Assembly (NCBI RefSeq): GCF_900176355.1
Contig: NZ_FWXI01000001.1
Location: forward strand, 124,001-188,000
Origin: Sporomusa malonica
GTDB lineage: Bacteria; Bacillota; Negativicutes; Sporomusales; Sporomusaceae
Direction of reading: 5' to 3'
Length of the DNA: 64,000 bases
The position numbers and the translations under genes were made by a program. The notes under the pieces are model-generated. The model saw only the letters and a program-made list of their open reading frames with translations, had not been told where the DNA came from and made no database searches. Positions 17,816-26,951 of this stretch are shown here, one piece after another (the stretch's first letter is position 1; each line of letters opens with the position of its first letter).

Positions 17816-19618
17816 ATGGGCTTAAAATTTACTGAGCTTGTGGATATTGAAAGACTTCAGCGGCTGATGGATACTTTGTATAAGGCGACAGGAATACCTT
17901 CAGGAATATCGGATTTAGATGGCGGTATCATGACGGCTACTGGCTGGCAGCCAATCTGTACTGAGTTTCATCGCGTTAATCCTCAGACTCGGCAAATTTG
18001 TATTGAAAGCAATCAGCAGGTAAAGGAACACATTAATGACGGGCCGTTTATTGGCTACTATTGTAAAAATGGGATGATTGACTATGCTTGTCCGATTATC
18101 ATAGAGGGGCAGCATCTTGCCAATCTTTTTTTGGGACAGTTCTTTTTTGAGCCGCCTGATGATAAAACTTTCCGACAGCAAGCAAAGAAGTATGGGTTTG
18201 ATGAGAACGCGTATATTAAGGCTTTGCGTCAGGTGCCAATTCTCGAACGGCAGACAGTGGAAAACATTTTAATGTTTTTTTCACAGTTAGCTGATTTGCT
18301 TAGTGAGGCAGGTTTGCGCAGTAAGGAAAATAGAGAGATAGCCAACTTTTTGCAGGAAATACTGAATGCTATTCCCAGCCCTGTATTTTATAAAGACATC
18401 AAAGGGTTCTATATGGGGTGTAATAAAGCGTTTGAGGAATATGCCGGCAAACCCCGGGAAGAAATTATCGGACACACAGTACAGACAGTATTTCCAGCAC
18501 AAACAGCAAATGCATATCATCAAATGGATGAAGAGCTATTTCGCCATCCTCAAACACAGGTCTATGAGCACTTTTATCAAGATAAGCAGGGGCGAGAACG
18601 GGCTGTTTTATTTAACAAAGCTCCTTTTCAAAGTATTGGGGGAGAAGTTGCTGGTTTAGTCGGTGTGATTACCGATATTACCAACCAGAAATCTATCGAA
18701 GCTGCGCTTACTCAAAGTGAGGCTAAATACCGGGCTCTGTTTGAGAACATGATGAATGCATTTGTCTATTTCGAAATTGTTAAAGACGATAGCGGCAACC
18801 CGATAGAGTATCGGTTTCTTGAAGTAAATGATGCGTTTGAAAGACACTCTGGCATTGTCAAAACTGCTGTTATTGGTAAGACTATTAACGAAACTGTATT
18901 CAAAGCAGACGATACTGGCGTTGACTGGGTTAAGCTGTTTAATGATACAGTAAGGAGTGGGAAAGCGCTTACGTTTGAGCATGAGTTAAAAGTGCTAAAT
19001 CGATGGCTCTTGGTTTCTGCATATAGCCCATTGACAGGATTCTTTGCCATGGTGTTTTCCGATATAACACAGCATAAGAAAAATGAAGAAAAAAATCAGC
19101 ATTACGCCTATCATGATCCGCTTACAGGTTTGCCTAACAGGCGTCTTTTAGAAGACCGATTGACGATGGCAATTGCGCAGGCAAAAAGGAATAAGGAGCA
19201 GGTGGCGGTGGTATTCTTTGACTTAGATAACTTTAAGCCGGTCAATGATACCTATGGACATGATGCCGGCGATGAGCTGTTACAAGAAATAGCTCATCGG
19301 ACAGAGGCCTGCGTCCGCCAAGGTGATACAGTGGCCCGTATCGGGGGCGATGAGTTTGTTATTGTACTTCCCGCAATTAAAACCAAGGACGACGTGATAA
19401 CTATTGCAACCCGTGTGTTGCAAGAATGCCGGCGCCCTATAATGCTGCGGGGTTCGACTGTAGCGGTATCTGCTAGTATTGGTATCAGCTTTTTCCCGCA
19501 AGACGGAACAGATATTACCGAGTTAACTAGGAAGGCAGATGTCGCGATGTACACGTCGAAACAGAAAGGCCGGGATCAAATCTGCCTAATTGATGAATGC
19601 ATTCGATCATGTAGCTAA
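17816..19618 (+). CDS. PocR-PAS-PAS diguanylate cyclase
   Basis: 600 residues. Residues 1-165 match the PocR sensory domain (cysteines in RQICIES and GYYCKNGMIDYACP). Two PAS domains follow (about 185-300 and 310-415), then a GGDEF domain. The active site GGDEF is intact at 510-514, and RQGD lies five residues before it, matching the product-inhibition I-site RxxD. It should make cyclic-di-GMP in response to a small ligand, with product feedback. ATG 17816 is chosen over 17789 because GGGGAG lies 7-8 bases upstream. The HD-GYP protein at 38943 would be an opposing phosphodiesterase. Confidence 0.9.
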   Translation: MGLKFTELVDIERLQRLMDTLYKATGIPSGISDLDGGIMTATGWQPICTEFHRVNPQTRQICIESNQQVKEHINDGPFIGYYCKNGMIDYACPIIIEGQHLANLFLGQFFFEPPDDKTFRQQAKKYGFDENAYIKALRQVPILERQTVENILMFFSQLADLLSEAGLRSKENREIANFLQEILNAIPSPVFYKDIKGFYMGCNKAFEEYAGKPREEIIGHTVQTVFPAQTANAYHQMDEELFRHPQTQVYEHFYQDKQGRERAVLFNKAPFQSIGGEVAGLVGVITDITNQKSIEAALTQSEAKYRALFENMMNAFVYFEIVKDDSGNPIEYRFLEVNDAFERHSGIVKTAVIGKTINETVFKADDTGVDWVKLFNDTVRSGKALTFEHELKVLNRWLLVSAYSPLTGFFAMVFSDITQHKKNEEKNQHYAYHDPLTGLPNRRLLEDRLTMAIAQAKRNKEQVAVVFFDLDNFKPVNDTYGHDAGDELLQEIAHRTEACVRQGDTVARIGGDEFVIVLPAIKTKDDVITIATRVLQECRRPIMLRGSTVAVSASIGISFFPQDGTDITELTRKADVAMYTSKQKGRDQICLIDECIRSCS

Positions 19619-19645
19619 GAAGGGGATTTTTAATGAACGAAGCAA

Positions 19646-19990
19646 CTACATGCTTGGATAAATATAAGGTCGTGCCGGTTTAGGCACTGATTCGGCGGTG
19701 GTGACATTCACTACCGTCGTATTTTTATTTTGCTGCATTTCCAGTTGAATTGTGCCTCGAATGGTAAGCCAGGTATCTGCAGGATAATCGGTAGTGTATT
19801 TACATACCAGGCCGTAAGGGGAAGCATCAGCAGAGCAGCAGACAATCACATATTGAGCAAGGGCAAAATGCGTGGGCGTCATAGTGGAGTCTTTTAAGAC
19901 AAACCCAGTTATTTCAATTTCCTTGCCGACATAATCATTGGGGAAACTATTAACCTCAAACATAACTTCAGTAAAGTTAATATCTGTCAC
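19646..19990 (-). CDS. Stand-alone TIGR03943/DUF1980 C-terminal domain, probably 5'-truncated
   Basis: 114 residues matching the C-terminal OB-like domain of the TIGR03943/YcgQ family (YVGKEIEITGFV, VIVCCSADASPYGLV, PYIYP). Complete members have an N-terminal multi-span membrane part that is absent here. The only start is a GTG (19988-19990) without a clear ribosome site, and an in-frame stop lies 27 bases upstream. It is therefore either a small domain protein or a remnant. It shares its upstream region with the Fur/Zur gene and its neighbour is a zinc-binding lipoprotein. I recall this family sitting near zinc-uptake genes, which would suit the location. Confidence 0.55.
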   Translation of the reverse strand: MTDINFTEVMFEVNSFPNDYVGKEIEITGFVLKDSTMTPTHFALAQYVIVCCSADASPYGLVCKYTTDYPADTWLTIRGTIQLEMQQNKNTTVVNVTTAESVPKPARPYIYPSM

Positions 19991-20025
19991 CTGAATGAGC
20001 TGGGTTTTGGCTATTTATACTAAAC

Positions 20026-20078
20026 ATTTACAATTATGATTAAAAGTAATATGATTGTAAATAGTAATATTACTATTT
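20026..20078. promoter_or_regulatory. Fur/Zur-type operator region
   Basis: A perfect 20-bp palindrome, AAATAGTAATATTACTATTT, spans 20059-20078, just before the ribosome site of the Fur-family gene. A second inverted pair, ATTTACAAT (20026-20034) and ATTGTAAAT (20054-20062), overlaps it. AT-rich palindromes of this kind are typical metal-regulator boxes. Autoregulation, and control of the divergent fragment, is inferred. Confidence 0.6.
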
Positions 20079-20092
20079 AAGAGGTAACGCAT

Positions 20093-20515
20093 ATGGAAAA
20101 GTGGATTGCTGCCCTTCGTTCACAAGGGTATAAGGTTACGCCGCAACGACGTGTCGTGATTGAGGCATTGAAACAAGGTGACAAGTTTGCTACAGCCCAG
20201 CAAGTGTTAGAAGCGGTGAGGCAAAGATTCCCGGAAATGAGTTTGGACACTGTTTATCGCAATTTGAGCCTCTTGGTTGAACTGGGATTAGTTCATGAGG
20301 TGCGTACGAAAGGGCGGGACGGCAATTTTTTTGAGATTGCTGTAACCGGTCATCACCATCACACTGTGTGTTTACAGTGCGGCAAAGCAGAATGCCTGGA
20401 TTTTTGCCCCATCCATGAGCAGGATTTGGCAAGGGCAGAGGTTGGCGGTTTTAAAATTACTGCTCACTCACTGGAGTTCTATGGATATTGTGCAGATTGT
20501 CGCAAAGTCGGTTGA
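20093..20515 (+). CDS. Fur-family metalloregulator, probably Zur
   Basis: 140 residues, normal Fur length. The N-terminal winged helix is seen in YKVTPQRRVVIEAL and MSLDTVYRNLSLLVELGLV. Metal sites are evident: HHHH near 86, CLQCGKAECLDFC (two CxxC-like pairs) and CADC near the end for structural zinc. Family members repress metal-uptake genes when loaded with metal. The next gene encodes a ZnuA-type zinc-binding lipoprotein 27 bases downstream, so zinc sensing is the best guess; Fur or PerR function cannot be excluded. A palindromic box lies before the start. Confidence 0.8.
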   Translation: MEKWIAALRSQGYKVTPQRRVVIEALKQGDKFATAQQVLEAVRQRFPEMSLDTVYRNLSLLVELGLVHEVRTKGRDGNFFEIAVTGHHHHTVCLQCGKAECLDFCPIHEQDLARAEVGGFKITAHSLEFYGYCADCRKVG

Positions 20516-20542
20516 TTTTTTAGACGTATAAGGAGGTTGTTT

Positions 20543-21529
20543 ATGAATCGAATAGCAAAAATGGGGCTGGTTTTTCTGCTTTGCGCTGCTTTATTGGTAA
20601 CACTGGCAGGCTGCGGCAACAAGACAAAATCCACCCAAGCGGCACCTGATAAGCTCAAGGTTTTCGCAACAGTATATCCTGTTTATGATTTTGCCCGGCA
20701 AGTGGGCGGCGACAAGATTGAGTTAGCTATGTTGATGCCGCCAGGCGCTGAACCACATGATTGGGAACCAACTGCCCAGGATATAGTGAAAATTAAGTCG
20801 GCCAAATTGGTACTCTATCATGGTGCAGGGCTTGAACCAGTAGATAAACTACTGAGTAAAGATGTGTTGGCAACAGTGAAAGCTGTGGAGGTTAGTAAAG
20901 GAATTCCGTTACTTGCCAACCATGAAAATGACGAGGATGAAGACGAAGATAGCCACCATCAGCATGACAAAGAAAAAAAACCAGATCAGCACAAGCATGA
21001 GTCTGAAACAGATACTCATGTCTGGCTAGATCCGGTAAATGCCCAGCAGGAAGTAAAAGCCATTGCCGAAGCATTGAGCGAGGTTGATCCGCCCAATAAA
21101 GACTATTATCAAAAGAATGCTGAACGCTTTATTCAGGAATTAGCCAAACTCGACAGTGACTATCAAACCACCTTGGCTAAAGCAGCACGGCATGATATCA
21201 TCACAAGCCATATCGCCTTCGGTTACCTGGCTAAACGCTATAACCTTGAACAGATTGGCATTATGGGCCTAGCGCCAGATAGTGAACCTACTCCGGATAA
21301 GATGGCTAAGGTAGTTGATTTCTGTCGCACACATCAGGTTAAATACATATTTTTTGAGACATTGGTCAGCCCCAAACTGGCTGATACTATTGCTAAAGAA
21401 ACCGGAGCAGGCCTCTTGGTGCTCAATCCGCTAGAGAATCTGACAGCAGAAGAAATCAAACAAGGAAAAAATTATGTATCAGTTATGCGTGAGAATTTGT
21501 CCAATTTGGATAAGGCGTTACAAAAATAA
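20543..21529 (+). CDS. znuA: ZnuA/TroA-type metal-binding lipoprotein
   Basis: 328 residues, with a lipoprotein signal ending LAGC and an acidic, histidine-rich loop (about 130-165) of the kind found in zinc-specific members. Metal-binding histidines are expected at EPHDWEP, THVWLDP and ITSHIAFGYLAKRY. It would capture Zn2+ outside the cytoplasmic membrane for an ABC importer. ATG 20543 follows AAGGAGG. No znuB or znuC follows; the DNA beyond contains repeats and then an unrelated gene, so the permease and ATPase must be elsewhere. Confidence 0.88.
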   Translation: MNRIAKMGLVFLLCAALLVTLAGCGNKTKSTQAAPDKLKVFATVYPVYDFARQVGGDKIELAMLMPPGAEPHDWEPTAQDIVKIKSAKLVLYHGAGLEPVDKLLSKDVLATVKAVEVSKGIPLLANHENDEDEDEDSHHQHDKEKKPDQHKHESETDTHVWLDPVNAQQEVKAIAEALSEVDPPNKDYYQKNAERFIQELAKLDSDYQTTLAKAARHDIITSHIAFGYLAKRYNLEQIGIMGLAPDSEPTPDKMAKVVDFCRTHQVKYIFFETLVSPKLADTIAKETGAGLLVLNPLENLTAEEIKQGKNYVSVMRENLSNLDKALQK

Positions 21530-21580
21530 TTACACGTCTCATCATTAGGGATCAAGGCATTTACGTCATTTTTGTCCAGA

Positions 21581-21661
21581 AGAAAGTACAACTTTCTTCT
21601 GGACAAGGGCAACATTGGCTTCCGCTGTCGCCAAAGCTCGGCATACGCCGTGTTTTCTTTA
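21581..21661 (+). repeat. Dispersed repeat R1, copy 2
   Basis: Closely matches 4690-4771, including the GAAAGT/ACTTTC hairpin, GGACAAGGGCAACATTGG, TCGCCAAAG and the closing CGGC/GCCG hairpin with TTTT. It may double as the terminator of the zur-znuA operon. Confidence 0.75.
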
Positions 21662-21770
21662 TCAATGGGAAGCATAACTTGCCTGTAGGTAAGGCTATGG
21701 TTCTATTTTGATTGGGTAAGTTATGCGTTCTAGAGATGTGTTATGCTTTAGTCTCAAGCGAGCAGGACAG

Positions 21771-21893
21771 GGGTTTGGAATACTTCGCCTCCACCAATCA
21801 AATCCGGAATGACTTGGAACCCGCGAATTTCGCGGGTTTTTTTTGTATTTTTGAAAGGTTTGAAAGGTTTCGGATGCCTCCACCAAGTAAATT
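21771..21893 (+). repeat. Dispersed repeat R2, copy A
   Basis: Order of parts: GGTTTG, CGCCTCCACCA (21785-21795), CAAATCCGGAATGACTT, a terminator hairpin (AACCCGCGAA/TTCGCGGGTT, 21818-21839, then eight T) and a second CCTCCACCAAGTAAAT (21877-21892). It lies between the znuA end and the large defence-type gene. Confidence 0.75.
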
Positions 21894-22019
21894 ATTTTTA
21901 CTTAAAGTAGCATAAGTGAGAGTTTTTTACAGGATTTTGTCAGATTTGGATAGAAATATTTAGTTTTGAAAACTCAAAAATGAGCCAGATAATCGTCCCT
22001 CGACTCAAAGAAACTGAAC

Positions 22020-22048
22020 TTGAAAAAAATTCATCTGGATTGTAGATA
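22020..22048 (+). promoter_or_regulatory. Possible promoter of the large STAND gene
   Basis: TTGAAA (22020-22025), 17-base spacer, TAGATA (22043-22048), in an AT-rich stretch with no other structure I recognise. Confidence 0.35.
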
Positions 22049-22113
22049 TAAACTTTAGAAGTAATGTTTTTTGTATTAAAAATAGCTGTAATGAAATTAG
22101 GGAGGTGCTTGGT

Positions 22114-25100
22114 ATGCCCAATGAATTAGGTGGTAGAGCGGACAAACGTGGAAATAGGTTTGAATTTAGATGGGTAATATACCAAATACTGAAAGTCTTA
22201 GATGAAAAATTAGATTATATTGTTTTGGAACCCCTTGGCGACGATGAACAGGGTGTTGATATATGGATAGGTAAAAAAAATGGCAGCAGAGAAGGACAGC
22301 AATGTAAAGGGAGAAATGGAAGTAAAGAATATTGGGATTATGGAACTGCTAATGGTAAAGGAATTTTTACTAAATGGAAGTATCAATTGGATAGAGATAA
22401 GTCGAATACTGTTGCCTTAGTATCGCCTTTAGCTTTTACATTGCTAGAGGATTTAATTGAAAGAGCAAAAAATACCAGTAATAATCTTAAAGATTTTTAT
22501 AATAACCAAATTCTAAGTGCGAGCAAAGAATTTATAGATTTCTTTAAACATTTTTGCAAAGTGATGGAGATAAATCCGGAACAAGATTTGGATTTAGCAA
22601 AATGCATTTCTTATTTAAATAGAATAGCTTATCGGCAATTTCCAGATGCGGAATTAAAAGAGCTGATTATATCCAAAATTAGTTATTTATTAGTAGGCAA
22701 TGAGGAAGAAATCTATGAAGCATTTATTGCGTGGATAGTAGATGGAGATGTTTTAGGAAAAACAATTAGCCAGTCCGTTTTGTATGAGTTTTTAAAAGAA
22801 AAAAATATAAAGCTTAAAGAACTTGCCACTGATAAACGTATTATGCCTAGGCTAGAGGAATTGAATCAGGAATATAGAATAGCATTTATTCCGTTAAACA
22901 ATGGACTGATTAATAGAAAAGAATTTTCTGTATGCAGAAAAGCAATCGATTTAGGAGATTCTTTAATAATACATGGGAAGGCTGGAAGAGGAAAAAGTGG
23001 ATGTACAGAAGATATTATAAATTATTGTCAAGAACAAACCATACCGTATTTGGCAATTAAATTAGATAAACGGATTCCGACTGGGACTGCCGAGAAGTGG
23101 GGTAAAGATTTAGAATTACCTGCATCCATAGCTCATTGTATTCACAGTGTTTCTAAAAATGAAAGAGCAGTAATTATTTTGGATCAGTTGGATGCTCTAC
23201 GTTGGACTCAGGCACATTCCAGAGATGCTTTATTGGTATGCGCTCAGATTATTGATCAACTAGAGAGATTGAATTTGGAAAGAAAATATAAGATATCTGT
23301 CGTTTTTGTATGTCGAACCTATGACTTGGAAAACGATAATAATATTAGGTCATTATTCAAAAAAAATGATAAGAAAGAGGAAGTTTTTCAATGGAATAAA
23401 GTTCAGGTTAATGAATTGGATGAGGGAATACTAAAAGAGATTGTTGGAAAGCGTTATGAACAATTATCAAGTAAATTAAAAGAGATACTAAGGATTCCAA
23501 GTAATTTATATATTTGGCAACAATTGGATCCAAGCAAAGAATATGCCGAATGTTCTACCGCAAGCCATTTGGTCTCAGAATGGTGGGGGCAGTTGTCCGG
23601 AAAATGTTTCGAATTTGGATTAAGTGAAGCCGATCTAAATGAGACTAAAGAAAAAATGGTAACATTGTTGGAGAAACTAGGTAGAATATTTATTCCGTTA
23701 AGAATATTAAATGTTAATAAATCAGGCTTAGACTTTTTATCTTCAAATGCTTTCTTAGTAATTCAAGATAATAAAGTGTCCTTTGCTCATCAGTCGATAT
23801 TGGACTGTTTTTTGGCTGAAAAAATGCTTAAGAGATATTATGACGGTGAAGATGTTGTAGATATTATTGGAAGCAAAGAAAAACAAACCCCTGGAAAAAG
23901 ATATCAAGTGCAAATGTTTATGCAAAATTTATCTGAGTTCGATAGCCAGGATTTTATTAATGCAGGCCAAAAGATGTTTGAGGCCAAGCAAATCAGATAT
24001 TTTATTAAATTTGTTTTCCTTGAGGTATTAAATCAGATAGATATTCTAGATGAAAATGTAAAAAATTTCATTATTAGTAACTGTGAAAACGAAACCTATG
24101 GTAGTCATATTATAAATAACGTTATATTCTCCAGGCCTAAATATATTAGATTGTTTAGAAAATATGGTATCTTCGATAAATGGTTTATCGACTCACATAA
24201 AAAAGATATTGTTTTTAACTTACTTATAAGTATGAGTCCGGATTATGAAAGCGAAGATATTTCATTTATTGAAAAGTATGCATTTCATTCACAGGAAGAT
24301 GATAATAAATTTTCAAGATGTTTTTTGCATGATATAAATCAAGATACAGATGAGTTGTTTGAATTGCGAATGAAATTTTATAGCAGTTATCCGCAAATGG
24401 CTAATGTGTATCTTGATTTCAAATCGATGCTCAAAAATTGTGAAATAAGAACAATACGGCTATTGGCATTTTTATTGGAAAATAAAATTAAATGCAAAGA
24501 AAAAAACATTTATAAGTATGAAGAGGAATTTATATTTGAAGACTCTGAAATATTAATTACAAATGGAATGGAGGTTGTTAATTTATTATTGCCATACATT
24601 CCTACGGAAAAAGATGAAAGGCTATCCTTCAGTGATTGGTCTGGAAGATATTTTCATAAAAGAGGTCTTGAAAGGGCTTGTATTCAAATTATTAAAAAAG
24701 CAAATGCAGCGATAATTGCTTTAAAACCAGAAACATTTTTCCAAGAATATAAAGAATTCATGGGGAAAGGCATTGATATATATAATGAAATTATATTAGA
24801 TGGATTATATCGATTGCCAGAGATATATAGTGATGTCGTTATTAATTATTTGTGTAGTGACTTTGATAGCAACATATTCGATCAGACAAGTGGCAATGGT
24901 GATGAATTACTTCTTATAAAGCAGATATTAGAAAAGCATTCCCAATACTGTAGTGAACATATTTTTGCTATGTTAGAAAAAACAGTTTTAAATTATCTAT
25001 CGCCAAAAGCTAAAGATATATACCTACGTAGGATCGATATTAATCGAGAAAAAAACGGCTATACAGTGTATTGGAGTTTTTGGGGTGATTTGCAGAAAGA

Positions 25101-26673
25101 AATTTTGGAGGTCCTTCCCAATAATCGATTGAGCGATTATGCAAAAGATTTGATGCGTGTTTTGAAACGTAAATTCCCTGAAGGGACAACTTTATATAAA
25201 CATGCAGATGGACATTTCGGATGGGTCAGTTCATCCATTGCGGGGAAAAAACTAAATAACAAGAAGTGGTTGGAGATTTTAACTAACACAAAACTTAAGC
25301 ATAAAGGTCACTCCCGTTGGCAAGAGGTTCCAGGAGGCTTTATCGAAAATTCTATTGAACAATTTTCGAGTAGTTTTAGAAATGCCGTTTCTGAAGAGCC
25401 TGAAAGAATGATAAAACTGGTTCTTATACATAAAGAAGAAATTTTAGATGTATATGTCGATTCCTTATTTGGTGGAGTCGCACATAGTAAGGTTTTAGAT
25501 AATGTACCGATAGAATTGTTAGAAACAATGATTTTGAGCTATCCGTATGATTATACTTCATACCGGGCGAATTATATTTGCTCAATGATTGAGAGCAGGA
25601 AGAACGTGGAATGGTCAAAGAAGATATTGGATATTCTTAAGGATATTGCGATTAACCATAAAAATCCGGAAATAAGTAAACCAAATGTAACGAATAATGA
25701 AGATAAAGAAATGCGTAGCTTTGATATGATGCACAGCAATGCTTTAAATTGCGTAAGAGGTAAGGCGGCTCTAGCAATAGCTCGGCTATTATGGAACAAT
25801 GATTCTTTGTTTAAGCAGTTTAAAGATACAATTGAAAAATTGACATTGGATGAAAACCCAGCAGTAAAATTGGCAAGTTTATTTACGTTATGGCCTTCGT
25901 ATAACATTGAACGAGAATGGGCATCTGATAAAATTATAAATCTATATGAACAAGATTATAGGCTGGCAGGCTTTCATGACACGAAAAATATGCTCTTTTT
26001 TCTTTATCCGAAATATCGTGAACGTGTATTAAAAATTATCAAAAACTGCTATGAATCTGAAGATAAAGACCTAATTAAAATGGGTGCATATTGTCTATCG
26101 GAAATGTTTATTCTGAAAAACGAATTTGCCGATATAATAAATGATGTTGATACAATGAGTGAAACACAAGCAGAAGCAGTTCTCCACATGGCTATTATCT
26201 ATTTCAATAAAGATGAATTTAATTCATTAGCAAAAAATATGATATGCAAATTTAAGAAAAGTATACTAGATTTAGAAATGCCGATTTCGAGATTGTTTTA
26301 TGATAATCGTATTGATTTAGAGAGAGATAAGGATTTTTTAATCGAATTAATGAATTCAGGTTTAAGTCGCAGAACAGTGCATGCCTTTGTACATTATCTT
26401 GAAGAAGAATCAAAGTCTGTGGTTGATTACAAAGATATTATATTATCAATGAGTTATCATTTAGTTGAAAATGGATGCGGCAAAAACGAGGGTATTTGGG
26501 GAATAGAAGATGAAATTTCTAAGTTGATAATTGGATTGTATGACGAGACTTCTGAGTCATCACTACCTGAAATGAAAAGTATTGCTAATGAATGCCTTGA
26601 TATATGGGATTTGATGTTTGAAAGGCAAATTGGGCCAATTAGATTCTTAAGTCAAAAACTGATGGAAAGGTGA
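22114..26673 (+). CDS. Nuclease-STAND NTPase-helical repeat protein, candidate anti-phage defence gene
   Basis: 1519 residues. Residues 1-110 look like a PD-(D/E)xK-type nuclease: Asp49 in QGVDIW, then Gln63-Cys-Lys65 in GQQCKGRNG. Around 270-480 is a P-loop NTPase with Walker A GKAGRGKSG (288-296) and Walker B VIILDQLD (Asp357), followed by a CRTYD sensor-like segment: the STAND/NACHT layout. Residues 500-1519 are helix-rich with no conserved catalytic motif, as in sensor tails of Avs-type defence proteins. ATG 22114 follows GGGAGG by 8 bases. The gene is clearly richer in A+T than its neighbours and flanked by R2 repeats, suggesting transfer. Defence is inferred from architecture, not shown; no phage genes or partner proteins are adjacent. 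Confidence 0.7.
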   Translation: MPNELGGRADKRGNRFEFRWVIYQILKVLDEKLDYIVLEPLGDDEQGVDIWIGKKNGSREGQQCKGRNGSKEYWDYGTANGKGIFTKWKYQLDRDKSNTVALVSPLAFTLLEDLIERAKNTSNNLKDFYNNQILSASKEFIDFFKHFCKVMEINPEQDLDLAKCISYLNRIAYRQFPDAELKELIISKISYLLVGNEEEIYEAFIAWIVDGDVLGKTISQSVLYEFLKEKNIKLKELATDKRIMPRLEELNQEYRIAFIPLNNGLINRKEFSVCRKAIDLGDSLIIHGKAGRGKSGCTEDIINYCQEQTIPYLAIKLDKRIPTGTAEKWGKDLELPASIAHCIHSVSKNERAVIILDQLDALRWTQAHSRDALLVCAQIIDQLERLNLERKYKISVVFVCRTYDLENDNNIRSLFKKNDKKEEVFQWNKVQVNELDEGILKEIVGKRYEQLSSKLKEILRIPSNLYIWQQLDPSKEYAECSTASHLVSEWWGQLSGKCFEFGLSEADLNETKEKMVTLLEKLGRIFIPLRILNVNKSGLDFLSSNAFLVIQDNKVSFAHQSILDCFLAEKMLKRYYDGEDVVDIIGSKEKQTPGKRYQVQMFMQNLSEFDSQDFINAGQKMFEAKQIRYFIKFVFLEVLNQIDILDENVKNFIISNCENETYGSHIINNVIFSRPKYIRLFRKYGIFDKWFIDSHKKDIVFNLLISMSPDYESEDISFIEKYAFHSQEDDNKFSRCFLHDINQDTDELFELRMKFYSSYPQMANVYLDFKSMLKNCEIRTIRLLAFLLENKIKCKEKNIYKYEEEFIFEDSEILITNGMEVVNLLLPYIPTEKDERLSFSDWSGRYFHKRGLERACIQIIKKANAAIIALKPETFFQEYKEFMGKGIDIYNEIILDGLYRLPEIYSDVVINYLCSDFDSNIFDQTSGNGDELLLIKQILEKHSQYCSEHIFAMLEKTVLNYLSPKAKDIYLRRIDINREKNGYTVYWSFWGDLQKEILEVLPNNRLSDYAKDLMRVLKRKFPEGTTLYKHADGHFGWVSSSIAGKKLNNKKWLEILTNTKLKHKGHSRWQEVPGGFIENSIEQFSSSFRNAVSEEPERMIKLVLIHKEEILDVYVDSLFGGVAHSKVLDNVPIELLETMILSYPYDYTSYRANYICSMIESRKNVEWSKKILDILKDIAINHKNPEISKPNVTNNEDKEMRSFDMMHSNALNCVRGKAALAIARLLWNNDSLFKQFKDTIEKLTLDENPAVKLASLFTLWPSYNIEREWASDKIINLYEQDYRLAGFHDTKNMLFFLYPKYRERVLKIIKNCYESEDKDLIKMGAYCLSEMFILKNEFADIINDVDTMSETQAEAVLHMAIIYFNKDEFNSLAKNMICKFKKSILDLEMPISRLFYDNRIDLERDKDFLIELMNSGLSRRTVHAFVHYLEEESKSVVDYKDIILSMSYHLVENGCGKNEGIWGIEDEISKLIIGLYDETSESSLPEMKSIANECLDIWDLMFERQIGPIRFLSQKLMER

Positions 26674-26817
26674 AAGGTATTTTTCAGTAGAATGGCAATA
26701 TATTGCTCTGGTGTTTTTATAGTAACGTTGTTCACACTATCTTCTGAGAAAACATACTGACTTATAAATAGAATAGATACAGTGGACAGTTCTTCTATAT
26801 CATTAACTCTAAAAGGG

Positions 26818-26938
26818 GGGATTTGCAAGGTCCCGGATCGCCTCCACCATGCAAATCCGGAATGACTGAGAGCCCGCGAATCTCGCAGGCTCTTGTTGTT
26901 TGTGTAGACGGCTGGTGGAGGTAGCCTCCACCAGCTGT
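26818..26938 (+). repeat. Dispersed repeat R2, copy B
   Basis: GGATTTGCA (26819-26827) and TGCAAATCC (26849-26857) pair around CGGATCGCCTCCACCA. Next comes a terminator stem (AGCCCGCGAA with TCTCGCAGGCT) and a strong hairpin, AGCTGGTGGAGG-like against CCTCCACCAGCT, at about 26911-26936. Together with copy A it brackets the STAND gene. Confidence 0.75.
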
Positions 26939-26951
26939 GATGCTTATACAA

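Noticed and set aside
21771-26938. R2 repeats A and B as long terminal repeats of a transposon
   Set aside because: No transposase or integrase lies between them, the copies are in direct orientation, and further R2 copies lie elsewhere; only a passive cassette can be proposed.
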